A DNA stretch of 64,000 bases from NCBI RefSeq assembly GCF_018343695.1, contig NZ_JAGYPJ010000002.1:62561-126560 (forward strand). The letters run 5' to 3'. The stretch comes from Lederbergia citrisecunda (GTDB lineage Bacteria > Bacillota > Bacilli > Bacillales > Bacillaceae_C). The notes under the pieces were generated by a model. The model was not told the DNA's origin and made no database searches. It worked only from the letters and a program-made list of their open reading frames with translations. Within the stretch, counting starts at the first letter, position 1. Each line of letters starts with the position of its first letter. Of the stretch, positions 22,118 to 36,000 are shown piece by piece. A program made the position numbers and the translations under genes.

Positions 22118-22938
22118 CTATATTTAAAAAGGTATTCACATATGCCTTCTTATCGATAGCTGCATTCATATCTATTTTTCCATTCTTTTGGATGATTATT
22201 AGTTCTACGAATGCATCGAAAGAAGTTACAAAAGGCCGGTTACTTCCGGGAAGTCACTTTCTTGAAAACGTGAAAAATCTATTTGAGAATGTCAATATGG
22301 GGACAGCATTGGTGAATTCAGCGATTGTTGCGGTTGCAACGACTATTCTAGCGCTTATTATTGCTTCGTTAGCCGGTTATGGATTTGAAATCTATCGGAG
22401 TAAAAAGAAAGATATGATATTTAATATTTTGCTATTATCGATGATGATTCCTTTTGCAGCCTTAATGGTTCCACTTTATCGTATGTTCGGCTCCATTTCT
22501 CAAGTTATGCCGTTTATTGGAATTGATACTTTGGCAGCAGTCTTTTTACCAACTATTACGACAGCATTTTTGATCTTTTTCTTTAGGCAAAATACTAAAA
22601 TGTTTGCAAAAGAACTTGTTGAAGCAGGGCGTATCGATGGATTATCAGAATTAGGAATTTTCTTCAGAATTTTTATGCCATCGATGAAAACGTCATATGC
22701 AGCAGCAGCGATTATTACATTTATGGCTAGTTGGAATAACTACTTATGGCCACTCGTTGTTATTCAGTCGCCGGAAAAACAAACCATTCCATTGCTTATT
22801 TCTAACTTAGGTTCAAGTTATTCACCTGACTATGGTGTCATTATGATGGCAATCGTGATTGCAACTTTACCTACGGCATTAGTCTTCTTCTTAATGCAAC
22901 GACATTTTGTTGCTGGAATGATGGGATCAGTAAAATAA
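22114..22938 (+). CDS. Sugar ABC transporter permease, MalG-type (locus 2)
   Basis: The 274-residue partner permease starts at TTG 22114 overlapping the preceding stop by 4 nt. The EAA loop ELVEAGRIDGLSELGIFF is present but reads AGR rather than the usual AAR. No ATPase gene is linked. The beta-galactosidase gene starts 25 bp downstream, so the four genes form one operon. Confidence 0.93.
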   Translation: MTIFKKVFTYAFLSIAAFISIFPFFWMIISSTNASKEVTKGRLLPGSHFLENVKNLFENVNMGTALVNSAIVAVATTILALIIASLAGYGFEIYRSKKKDMIFNILLLSMMIPFAALMVPLYRMFGSISQVMPFIGIDTLAAVFLPTITTAFLIFFFRQNTKMFAKELVEAGRIDGLSELGIFFRIFMPSMKTSYAAAAIITFMASWNNYLWPLVVIQSPEKQTIPLLISNLGSSYSPDYGVIMMAIVIATLPTALVFFLMQRHFVAGMMGSVK

Positions 22939-22947
22939 ATTGGTTGA

Positions 22948-26088
<3,141 letters not shown>

Positions 26089-26104
26089 AATAAAGTAAGA
26101 AAAA

Positions 26105-26146
26105 GGATAGATGAGCAGATACAATATTTGCTCATCTATCTTTTTT
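26105..26146 (+). terminator. Terminator of galactoside locus 2
   Basis: GATAGATGAGCA (26106-26117) pairs exactly with TGCTCATCTATC (26129-26140), followed by T6. Confidence 0.9.
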
Positions 26147-26190
26147 CTAATTGTAAGTGCGGTTAATTTTAAAACAGGACCTGGGAATTG

Positions 26191-26330
26191 CTCAATCTCG
26201 ATCGCACAGGAATAGTGACAAATATCCGATTTGTGAAGTGATTGGTTCTCAATCGCATAGGAATTGTGACAAAAATCGGATTTGTGATGTGATTGCTTCT
26301 CAATTACACAGGAACTTTGAAAAATATAAA
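26191..26330. repeat. 51-bp tandem repeat, about 2.6 copies
   Basis: Units begin near 26201, 26252 and 26303 with a constant 51-bp period. Each carries a block like ATCGCACAGGAA followed by TGACAAA and an ATTTGTG stretch; the third is decayed and partial. A related single copy occurs inverted at about 51000-51060. The rest of the gap 26147-26499 holds no gene. The 76-codon frame over the repeats is only repeat translation. Confidence 0.8.
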
Positions 26331-26499
26331 AGTCTGATAGGATATAATCAAGATGCAATACGCACGACAAAAAATGATGGCAGCTAGTTTTTGAAACGTT
26401 TTTTCTGAGGATTTCCCAAACTCCAACGGTAGTAAACTAGAAGAAAACATCGTATGATAATAATAGATTATGAATCTTGCAAAAAACGGGAGGGATAAA

Positions 26500-27516
26500 A
26501 TGAAAGCGCTTTTTATTGGTGGTACAGGTACGATCAGTTCGGCTATTACAAAGCAGTTAGCAGAAAGCGGTTGTGAACTTTATCTTTTGAATCGGGGGAC
26601 AAGAAATGATAGCTTGCCAGCTGGTGTAAAAGTCATTACGGCTGATATACATGATGAAGAAAAGGTTGCGAAGCTAATCGAGGATCATGAATTCGATGTA
26701 GTTGCCGATTTTATTGCCTTTGTACCAGCACATGTAGAAAGAGATTTTCGATTATTTAATGGGAAAACGAAACAATTTATTTTTATTAGCTCTGCATCTG
26801 CCTATCAAAAGCCGCTATCTGATTATCGAATCACGGAGGGGACACCCTTATCAAATCCATATTGGGAGTATTCTAGAAACAAAATTGCCTGTGAAGAATA
26901 TTTGATGAAGCAATATCGAGAAAATGGTTTTCCGGTCACAATCGTTAGGCCAAGTCACACATATAGTGAACGTTCGATTCCGCTTGGTGTACATGGCAAC
27001 AACGGTAGCTGGCAAGTAGCAAAGCGGATGCTGGAAAATAAGTGTGTCATTATTCATGGTGATGGTACTTCTTTATGGACTTTGACACATAATCGTGATT
27101 TTGCAAAAGGATTTATCGGTTTGATGGGTAATATCCATGCTATTGGAGAGTCCGTACATATCACATCGGACGAATCGGTCACTTGGAATCAAATATATGA
27201 GATTATTGCTGATGCATTAGGAGTCACGCTTAATGCTGTTCATGTTCCATCTGAATTTTTAGCAGCTTGCAGCAAATATGACTATGAGGGCGGACTTATC
27301 GGTGATAAAGCAAATACAGTAGTGTTTGACAATTCTAAGCTGAAAAGGCTTGTTCCAGATTTCGTTGCAACAACTAGAGTCGATCAAGGCATAAAGCAAA
27401 CAGTTCAATATATTTTAGAACATCCTGAACTTCAAAGAGAAGATCCGGAATTCGATAAATGGTGTGATAAAGTAATTGAATCGCTGGATGAGGCCTTATT
27501 AAAAATATCTGAATAA
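26500..27516 (+). CDS. NAD-dependent epimerase/dehydratase (extended SDR)
   Basis: The 338-residue protein has a Rossmann fold with GGTGTISSAI at the N terminus, an SSASAY segment around the catalytic Ser, and YSRNK as the Tyr-x3-Lys pair. C-terminal substrate-binding parts resemble nucleotide-sugar epimerases. ATG 26500 is chosen for GGGAGG seven bases upstream; the in-frame ATG at 26470 precedes that site. Its position after a galactoside locus invites a role in galactose or nucleotide-sugar handling, but terminators separate it on both sides and the substrate is unknown. Confidence 0.85.
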   Translation: MKALFIGGTGTISSAITKQLAESGCELYLLNRGTRNDSLPAGVKVITADIHDEEKVAKLIEDHEFDVVADFIAFVPAHVERDFRLFNGKTKQFIFISSASAYQKPLSDYRITEGTPLSNPYWEYSRNKIACEEYLMKQYRENGFPVTIVRPSHTYSERSIPLGVHGNNGSWQVAKRMLENKCVIIHGDGTSLWTLTHNRDFAKGFIGLMGNIHAIGESVHITSDESVTWNQIYEIIADALGVTLNAVHVPSEFLAACSKYDYEGGLIGDKANTVVFDNSKLKRLVPDFVATTRVDQGIKQTVQYILEHPELQREDPEFDKWCDKVIESLDEALLKISE

Positions 27517-27525
27517 ACACCTTCT

Positions 27526-27568
27526 AAATAAGCTATTAGGTAGGGATGCCCGATAGCTTATTTATTTT
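27526..27568 (+). terminator. Terminator after the SDR gene
   Basis: AAATAAGCTAT (27526-27536) pairs with ATAGCTTATTT (27553-27563), followed by ATTTTG. Confidence 0.7.
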
Positions 27569-27687
27569 GTATAAGATATTTTGTGAAAATAAAATGAAAT
27601 ATTAGTAATCTAATTGTAATAATAGTAATCTTATAGTAACGTAATATATAGATTACTTCGGGATAAAGCAAAAGGGGTTTGGAATAA

Positions 27688-29118
27688 ATGTGGAAAAAGA
27701 TTTTTAAAGTTACAGCATGGATTGCAGCTATTATTGTCATTTTCGGGATTAATAAGTTGGTATACGCCACATATCCGTTAATGGCTAGCAAAGAAGTCAC
27801 TCATGAAGAGACCAGTTCTAGTAAGTATCCAAATATTAATCTTACAACGATTACGAAACAAACGAAGAGTTACACTTTTTCTATAAGTAAACCGAGTACG
27901 AACAGTGAAAATATTAATAGTAAAATAGACGAGTGGATTGACAAGAAAAAAGATACTTTTATAAAAGAGGTTGAAGACAATAAGAAATTATTTAGAAAAA
28001 ATCCACAAGCTGATCTCAATATACAAGTAGAAACACATCGTATTACTAAAAATATATATAGTTTAGTTTTCCACACATATGAATATTCCGGTGGGGCAAA
28101 CGGAATAAATACCATAAAGGTCTTCAATATAGATTTAAAACATGACCGTTTTTTAAATATTCATGATGTGCTTAATATAAATAAAGAAAATATGAAAGAC
28201 TTCCAGAAAAACATATTGGAAGTGTTACAAAAAAATAAGGAAATAGAACCTTATATTTTTCCGGAAAAATTGAAGATTTTAGCTCAACCAGAAAAATGGG
28301 AATGGTCCATTAATCAAAAAACCTTTACTTTATTTTTTGATGAATACGAAATTGCTGCAGGAGCGGCTGGTGCGATAGAAATAAAGTTACCGATTGAAAA
28401 AATACAAGACTATCTCCAAGAAAACTTCCAAGCTTTTTTGAAAATACCTAAGAAGGAAGAACCGCTAAAAGGAATGGTCACTCAAGAAGAACACAAGAAG
28501 TTAAATAAAGATGGCAAATATGTAGCTCTTACATTTGATGATGGCCCAAGTAAAAAGGTAACCCCTCAAGTTCTACAGGTATTAAAAGAACATAACGCAA
28601 AAGCAACCTTTTTTATGTTAGGAACTCAAGTAGACTATTATCCCGATCTTGCACTTGAAATTGCAGAGGAAGGGCATGAAATCGGTAATCATTCGAAAAG
28701 TCATCCTAATTTAAGGAATATGGGCATACAGCAGATTAAAGAAGAGTTAGATTACACGACCAACAAAATTAAAGAAGCAACAGGCATTACACCAAAACTA
28801 ATTCGTCCACCATATGGTTCTTATAATGATTCAGTCATTAAATATGCAAAAGACCACGACGATTCTATCATTCTCTGGTCAGTAGATTCATTAGATTGGA
28901 AAAGTCGTAATGCAAAGGCAGTCAATGATGTAGTGCAAAAAGAGATTACGAATGGAGCAATCGTTTTAATGCATGACATCCATCAAGAAACGGCTGATGC
29001 ACTTCCACAACTTTTAACAGCATTAGAATCGGAAGGATATCAATTTGTGACCGTATCGCAATTGCTTGAATGGAAAGAAGAAAATGGTGTTGGTCCGCAT
29101 TTTGGAAGTATTAAATAA
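27688..29118 (+). CDS. pdaC: Peptidoglycan polysaccharide deacetylase, PdaC-type
   Basis: This 476-residue secreted or membrane-anchored enzyme has one N-terminal helix (about 8-28), then DUF4163 and RsiV-like DUF3298 regions (about 55-250) and a C-terminal NodB deacetylase domain (about 275-460). Metal-binding and catalytic motifs are complete: TFDDGP, HEIGNHSKSHP, RPPYGSYN, SLDWKSRN and LMHDIHQET. This domain order matches B. subtilis PdaC, which deacetylates peptidoglycan N-acetylmuramic acid and lowers lysozyme sensitivity. It is a single-gene unit with its own terminator. Confidence 0.88.
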   Translation: MWKKIFKVTAWIAAIIVIFGINKLVYATYPLMASKEVTHEETSSSKYPNINLTTITKQTKSYTFSISKPSTNSENINSKIDEWIDKKKDTFIKEVEDNKKLFRKNPQADLNIQVETHRITKNIYSLVFHTYEYSGGANGINTIKVFNIDLKHDRFLNIHDVLNINKENMKDFQKNILEVLQKNKEIEPYIFPEKLKILAQPEKWEWSINQKTFTLFFDEYEIAAGAAGAIEIKLPIEKIQDYLQENFQAFLKIPKKEEPLKGMVTQEEHKKLNKDGKYVALTFDDGPSKKVTPQVLQVLKEHNAKATFFMLGTQVDYYPDLALEIAEEGHEIGNHSKSHPNLRNMGIQQIKEELDYTTNKIKEATGITPKLIRPPYGSYNDSVIKYAKDHDDSIILWSVDSLDWKSRNAKAVNDVVQKEITNGAIVLMHDIHQETADALPQLLTALESEGYQFVTVSQLLEWKEENGVGPHFGSIK

Positions 29119-29144
29119 TCTCATAAAGACTATATTTTGGAATA

Positions 29145-29200
29145 AAAGGGTCTTTCAAAAAGTTGTACTATTTAACTTTTTGAAAGACCTTTCTTTTTTT
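29145..29200 (+). terminator. Strong terminator after pdaC
   Basis: A long stem from AAAGGGTCTTTCAAAAAGTT (29145-29164) pairs with AACTTTTTGAAAGACCTTT (29174-29192), followed by a T-rich run. Confidence 0.9.
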
Positions 29201-29222
29201 TTATGCCCTTTTTGGCCTTGAC

Positions 29223-29354
29223 TGTTGATTTCCGCTACAGGCGCTCGCTTTCCGCGGGTGGTTCGGTGAGCCTCCTCGGCGCTGGACGCGCCTGTGGGGT
29301 CTCACCCTGACCCTTTTTCCCGCAGGAGTCTCGCGCCTTCCACTACAATCAACA
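29223..29354. repeat. 132-bp GC-rich dispersed element with terminal inverted repeats
   Basis: TGTTGATT (29223-29230) and AATCAACA (29347-29354) are perfect terminal inverted repeats, with further imperfect complementarity inwards. The GC-rich interior contrasts strongly with its AT-rich surroundings. No coding capacity. Similar elements are, from memory, scattered in other Bacillus genomes. A truncated relative lies at 15941-16015 in the opposite orientation. Confidence 0.75.
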
Positions 29355-29487
29355 TTGTGCTAATTATTTTGTTTAGACAACTTAAAGGAAGGTCCCTTTA
29401 TTGATATGGTTTACTGACGAATCCTACTTTTGTCTCAATTTCATCGATATTTATTCTTGAACCTTACATAACTATTGATTCAGTTCA

Positions 29488-29640
29488 TTACCTAGAATTG
29501 CATTTCTCATTCTCCCTAATAAAATCTTCAATCCAGCTACGCATCAGTACTGATGGGTTCTGATCTTCTTTTTTACAAAGGGATACAAATTTTTCCTTTA
29601 AATCTTTTGAAATCCGAATGTTTAATTGGTACCTTTTCAT
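29488..29640 (-). CDS. Small ribbon-helix-helix (CopG/Arc-like) DNA-binding protein
   Basis: This 50-residue protein is encoded on the minus strand. CGGAGGAAATC sits directly before the ATG at 29640 and the TAA is at 29490-29488. The sequence begins MKRYQLNIRISKDLKEKF, a beta strand plus helix, followed by SVLMRSWIEDFIRENEK as the second helix, which is the ribbon-helix-helix pattern. It probably binds DNA as a dimer. No toxin-like gene lies next to it, so an antitoxin role is unsupported; a regulator of nearby genes, possibly the divergent adhesin operon, is possible. Too short for most gene finders. Confidence 0.7.
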   Translation of the reverse strand: MKRYQLNIRISKDLKEKFVSLCKKEDQNPSVLMRSWIEDFIRENEKCNSR

Positions 29641-30096
29641 GATTTCCTCCGTAAGTAACATTTTTATTATTTATAGCAGAAACGTCTAGACATTTTCTGA
29701 AAGTGTGAGAATCAAGATTAAATAAAGTAGTTTATTAATATTTGTATAGTAATAGCAAGGATTTTAAAAGATAGGTAAAAAGTACTAGTTGGAAATATTC
29801 TTTTTAGAAAGTTGCATCTATCTGAATTTATTAGAAAGTTAATTATTTTTAAATTCTCACTAAAAATATTAACCGCTTTCATTATTATAGGGAAAAGGAT
29901 CTAGGTATCTTTTAATGTAAAAACCTAGATTCTTTTCATTCTTTCTATTGTTAACGTAGTATTTATTCTCTTTCAGAAATTGTTTAGAAATGTTGTTTAG
30001 AATTACAAATTGGAATATGGAGTAATGGGTAAAGTACATATTTATTTCATTCTTATTCGTGGATTCCAACGAAGAAAAAAGGAGGGAAATTATTAA
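29641..30096. other. AT-rich intergenic region before the adhesin gene
   Basis: The 456 bp hold no convincing ORF. A 66-codon minus-strand frame at 29869-30069 lacks a ribosome-binding site and family features. I see no clear promoter, though one must drive the adhesin gene, whose GGAGGG lies at about 30080. Confidence 0.5.
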
Positions 30097-33000
30097 ATGA
30101 GAAAGAAAATAAGCATGATTGTCTTTATTATTGTTTTGATTTCTAACACAATTCTCAGTGGAGCTGCACCACTTGTAGTAACAGCTGAGACTGTGAAGAA
30201 AAGTATATTTACAAATGTAACTTTAACAGACGAAAAAGGCAATGTCATTGATGCTAATCAAAATCCAGAATTTCTTCCGAGTATTGATACAGCAGTGAAT
30301 GTTAATTTTGAATGGTCAATAAGTAGTGATGACTTAACCGGTGAGAAAACATTTTTATACGATTTACCTTCGCAAATAATGGTACATAAAGTACAAAGTG
30401 GTCTACTGTTTGCTGACGAAGATGAAATTGGGACTTTCCAGATCGATGATAATGGGAAAATAACTTTAGAGTTTCTGGAAGAGGCAGAAGGCTATGCTCA
30501 GGTAAGTGGAAAGTTTTCAATTGATGCAGCTTTTAATGAAAAGGTAATCGGTGATAGTGAAGAAATATCCATTTTGTTCGGTTTAGGTGGGCTAGAAAAG
30601 CTTATTGATATTAATTTTGAAGGAAGTTCTGATTCCCAATCTGGTAATGTGGAGGATGAGGAGACGACTCCAGAAGTAGATCAAAATGATGAGAATGGAT
30701 CTCTAGAGAATGGAGCAGAAGCTAAAGAGGAAGAAATTGATACGGAAGTTGAGCCGGTAGATAATCAAACTGCAATTAATATAAATGGTACAGAAAGTAA
30801 AGAAAAAGTTACCAAAGTTCAATCATTAAATCGCACAGTGGGCGAAATTAATGAAAATATTATTACAGATGTAATGTTGTCTATCAAAGAAGGGGAAGAA
30901 GATTTTAATGAGATATTACCTGGGACTGAAATCGTCGTTGGTAGTCCGTACAATGAATTTAAAGTAAAACTAGATTACCAGTTTGCACTTCCAAATGGAC
31001 ATCCCTATGGTAAAGGTTCAACATTTACGATTGAAATACCAGACGTATTTAACGTATTAGCAAATCCAGAACCACAACCATTAAAAAAAGGAAATATCGA
31101 GTTTGCTACCTTTATCGTGACAAGTGATAATAAAATTGTGATTACATTTAATGAAAAAATTGAAGAAAACTCCGATGTGTCAGGATATATCAACTTGGAA
31201 TCTGAGTTTGCTGCACATTATAAAGGGTCTGCAGAAACAGAAATTACTTTCCCTATTGAGGGTAAAGGCAATGTGACGTATCCAATTAGATTTATTCCGA
31301 ACTCAACATCGATCGACAAACAAGGAGTACCAAACAAAGGGTACAATACAGAAACAATCCAGTGGACGGTTGATTTTAACAAAGACCTACAAAAGATTAA
31401 TAATGCGATATTGGAAGACTTTCTTGGACCAAATCAAGAGCTTGTTGCTGATTCAATTGAAGTATATAAACTAGCAATGAATGCTGATGGAACGATTGAT
31501 GAATCAAAAACTGAAATAATGGAAGGCCATGGGTTTGGAGAAACATTTCCTTTAACATTAGGAAATATTGATTCAGCATATCGTATCGTATATAAGTCGA
31601 AAGTTACGGATAATTTAGGAACTTCATATACGAACAAAGCAACACTTGATGGTGACGAGATAGAACCTATTAGTGCTGATGCATCTGTTGTTGTGAAACG
31701 TGGGCAGCAACTAGAAAAAGATTCAACAGAATATGATAATGTCTCACAAACAATAACGTGGGAAGTTAAATACAATTATGATGAAAAAGTAATTCCACAA
31801 AATAAAGCGAAACTAACAGATGTTTTTGGTAAAAACCAACAATTTGTTGAAGGTAGTTTTAAAGTAGTTGAAGTGGAAATTAATTCAAATACAGGCGATG
31901 AAGCAGGGACAACTGATGTAAGTTCTGATGCTTATACAGTCACTCACACTGAAGATGGCTTTGTTTTCCTATTTAATGAAGGGATCAATAAAGCTTATAA
32001 GATTGTCTATAAAACAACGGCTTCAAACCGTGTTGATAAAGACGGAAATATAGAAAATACGATTTCGGATGAATTCGAAAATGTAATTAAAGGCGGAAGG
32101 TTTGTAAGCCAAGGTATTTTCATTAAATCACATGATGGGAATCCAGACTATGACAAAAAAGAAACGAGCTGGACAATCTTAATCAATAGAGATGAACAGT
32201 TAATGAAAGAGGTAGCATTTTTCGATACTTTACCGCAAGGGTTTACACCAAAGAACGTAAAAGTAACACATGATGGCAAGACCTTAGTAAAAGATACAGA
32301 TTACACTTATAACTATGATGAAAATACTAGAAGAATAGAAATTGACTTTATACAAGATATCACGAAAAGAGTATATATCACTTATGAAACGGAAATTGAT
32401 TACGATAAAGTAAATCCACAAAATGGGAAATTTACAAATAATGCGCTACTAGAGTGGATTCCTGAAAATGAAACAAAGAAAATTAGTAAAGAGGGTACAG
32501 CAGACTTTGATCCAGATAACTACACGAAACATAATGGATTTAAAGGTGCTTCCTACAACCCTGTAACGAAAGAAATTACATGGACAATAGGTGTCAACTA
32601 TAATAGAGCAACTCTTAATAATGTCATCGTTGAAGACTTCATTTTAGGAGAACAAAACTTCAAGATTAATAATGTAAAAGTGTATCACATGACGTTAACA
32701 GGTGGAGCTAATGGTTTTGAGAAAGGCGCCGAATTGACTGGTGCTGATATCCGGTCAAAAACTGGTCAGAATAATGAACCGGGTTTTTCAGTACATCTTG
32801 GCAATATTAAAGAACCATATGTCATCGAATTTACGACAGACCTTAAGGGCTTGTTAGTAGATAAAAACTATAATAATATAGCGACTGTGAAAAGTAATAA
32901 TAAGGATGAAAATGAACTAAAAGCTACTGTACAACCACACTATGGCGGAGAGTATACGAAGAAAGATGCAAAACAAAACGTGACGAATCCGCGGATCGTA

Positions 33001-36000
33001 AATTGGAATGTAAACATCAACTTTACACAGTCGACCGTTTCGAACCTCAAAATAGAGGATACACCAAGTATAAACCAAGCTTTATTAAGAGATACGATTA
33101 AAGTATATGGTACTACAGTAACAGAAAACAGTATTATGAAAGACCTTAATAAACTTCTTGTAGAAGGTCAAGATTACACACTGGAAATGAAAGAAAGCGA
33201 AGATGGCAGGGAAACATTTACGATTAAATTCACCGCTGCCAAAATTGATCGTGCATACGTTCTTGAATATGATACGTATATTTTATATAAGGGCGATGGA
33301 AATATTTCTAATGATGCACAATTCTTTGCTAGTGAAACTACTGGCATCGAAACGGGCGACAAATATTCAAATAAAATTAATTTGTCCAATATTAGTGGGG
33401 GAATTGACGGAGAAGTTGGGAACTTAAAAGTCACTAAAGTCGATAATGACGATGATTCAATGACATTAAAAGGTGCTGTTTTTGAACTTTACGATGAAAC
33501 GGGCAAGACATTACTAAAAACAGCAACAACTGGTGAAGATGGAGTTAGCGAGTTTAAGAATCTTTTATATGCAAGATATATTTTAAAAGAAACAACAGCT
33601 CCAGATGGTTATGTTGTCGGAATTGAAGATAAACAAACTGTTAAAGTAAATGCTCCAGTTACAGAACTAGAGATTAAAAATAAAAAGATAAAACGTCATG
33701 TTGAACTAACAAAAGTTGACGGTACTGATGGAAGGCTTTTAGACGGTGTTGTCTTTGAACTATATAAAGATAATAATTTAGTTAGTGAACATACAACTGA
33801 TAATGAAGGAATTATTTATCTTGAAGATTTTGAACCAGGTAATTACTATTTCAAAGAAAAAACACCAAAACAGCACTACCAACAAAATGATAATGAATAT
33901 AGATTTACCATCGAAGAAAAGCAAACCGAAGTAGATAAAGTAATAGTTAAAAACGAGTTAATTCCAGGCAGTGCGAAAATTAAAAAAGTAGATGCTGATA
34001 ATACAAGTAAAGGGCTAAAGGGTGCAGTTTTTGAGATCCTAACTGAAAATAAAAAATCTGTAAAAACGGTCGAAACTGGAGAAGATGGAACTGTAAGGAC
34101 AGGTGATTTACGACCAGGTAAGTATCTCTTAAAAGAAATACAAGCACCTTATGGGTACAATATTTCAGATCAAGAAGCAAAAGACGGAATTGAGTTTGAG
34201 ATTGTACACAGTCAGGTAACTCCAATTGATATAAGAACAATAACTAACGAAGTAAAGACGACAAAAATTGAATTGACTAAAAAAGATGCAATAAGCGGTA
34301 ATTTATTACCAGGTGCAGAATTTGAATTAACTTACCAAGCTGGCCCTTACCCGAATGGTACAACAGTAATAAAAACAGCGGATAGTTCTGGAAAAGTTAC
34401 ATTTGAGGATTTGAAACCAGGAACATATTCTATTAAAGAATCCAAGGCTCCAGAAGGTTATATCCTAAACACGACTCCAATCATAGTAGAAGTAACGTTA
34501 AATCATGTGCATAATAATCAAACTGTTAAAAAAGATATCCAAAACGATCCATTTGTACATGTTATTTTAGTAAAAGAAGATAGTGAAACAGCTTATAAAC
34601 TTGCGGATGCAAAGTTTAAAATAACCGATCAAGATGATATTGATATTGCCGGTTATACTAATTTAACAACAGATAATAACGGTCAAATAAATATCACTGG
34701 TCTTCCGGCTGGTAGCTATAAGCTTGTCGAGGTTGAACCACCATTTGGTTACACAATTGACTCAAATAATATACGTACATTTGAAATCACAGGAAACGAA
34801 CTATCTACAAACGTAATTGAATATAGAGACAGTGACGCATTTAAGAACAACATTATAAAAGGGTCTGTTGAACTTCTTAAAAAAGATGCTGAGACGGGTG
34901 GAACTTTAGAAGGCGTAGAGTTTGAATTACAAAATATTTCATTAGTAAATGGTGGAACTTATGGGACGACACCTCATACGACTGATGCTAATGGTAAGAT
35001 TTTTGTAAATAACCTGCGTCCAGGAAAATATAAGTTTATTGAGAAAAAAGCAAAAGATGGCTATCAATTACACTGGAAAGAAATAGTGTTTGATATTGAC
35101 TTAGGTAACCAAAAACACGAACAAACCATTACAGTTGAAAACTATAAACTTGTAGATATTGGCGTCACTAAAAAGTGGAATGACGATAATGATTCAGCTG
35201 GATCACGGCCAGAGTCTATTACAGTTGATCTTCTTCAAAATGGTACTAAATTGAAAGATGCAACTATTTCACCAGATAATAACGGAAATTGGACACAAAC
35301 ATTTACAGGATTAGACGCAGTGGATTCCAACGGAAAAAAATATACGTATACAGTTGTAGAACAACCCGTAGATAATTACCAGAGAGAAGGAATCACCGGC
35401 AATGCTGTAGAAGGCTTCGTTATTACAAACACTCTATTAACGTCAGTAGAAGTCGAAAAGGCATGGGAAGACGATAATGATGCAACAAAAAATCGTCCGT
35501 CACAAGTAAAGGTAGAACTTTATCAAAACAATCAAAAGTATAAAGAAGCTACTGTAAAAGCTAGTGATAATTGGAAATACACATTTGCTAAGTTACCTGT
35601 CTATGACTCAAACGGTAATAAATATCATTACACTGTAAAAGAAGAAACAGTTACTGGGTATGAACTAAAAAACATTGAGTCTACAAATAACGGTTATAAA
35701 GTCATTAACGTACGTACAGGGAAAGCAGACATCAATGTCACAAAAACTTGGAAAGACGAAAATGAATTAGATCGTCCATCTGAAGTAATTGTAGAGCTTT
35801 ATCAAAACAATCAAAAGCTTAAAGAAGCAACTGTAAAAGCTAGTGGTAATTGGAAATACGCATTTGAAAACCTTGAAGTATTTGATACCGACGGAAAAGC
35901 ATATGATTACACCGTCAAGGAAAAAGATCTTGATGGAAACTATAAACTCGACGGAATTACAGGAGATGCCGAAAAAGGCTTCGAAATTACCAACGTCCGT

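Noticed and set aside
26191-26330. CRISPR array
   Set aside because: The whole 51-bp unit repeats with no unique spacers and there are no cas genes.
26157-26387. 76-codon ORF over the tandem repeats
   Set aside because: Its sequence is the translation of the 51-bp repeat units; no ribosome-binding site.
26386-26406. cre-like site before the SDR gene (TTTTTGAAACGTTTTTTC)
   Set aside because: Only about 10 of 14 consensus positions match; chance in AT-rich DNA is likely.
29869-30069. 66-codon minus-strand ORF upstream of the adhesin
   Set aside because: No ribosome-binding site, AT-rich random-like composition.
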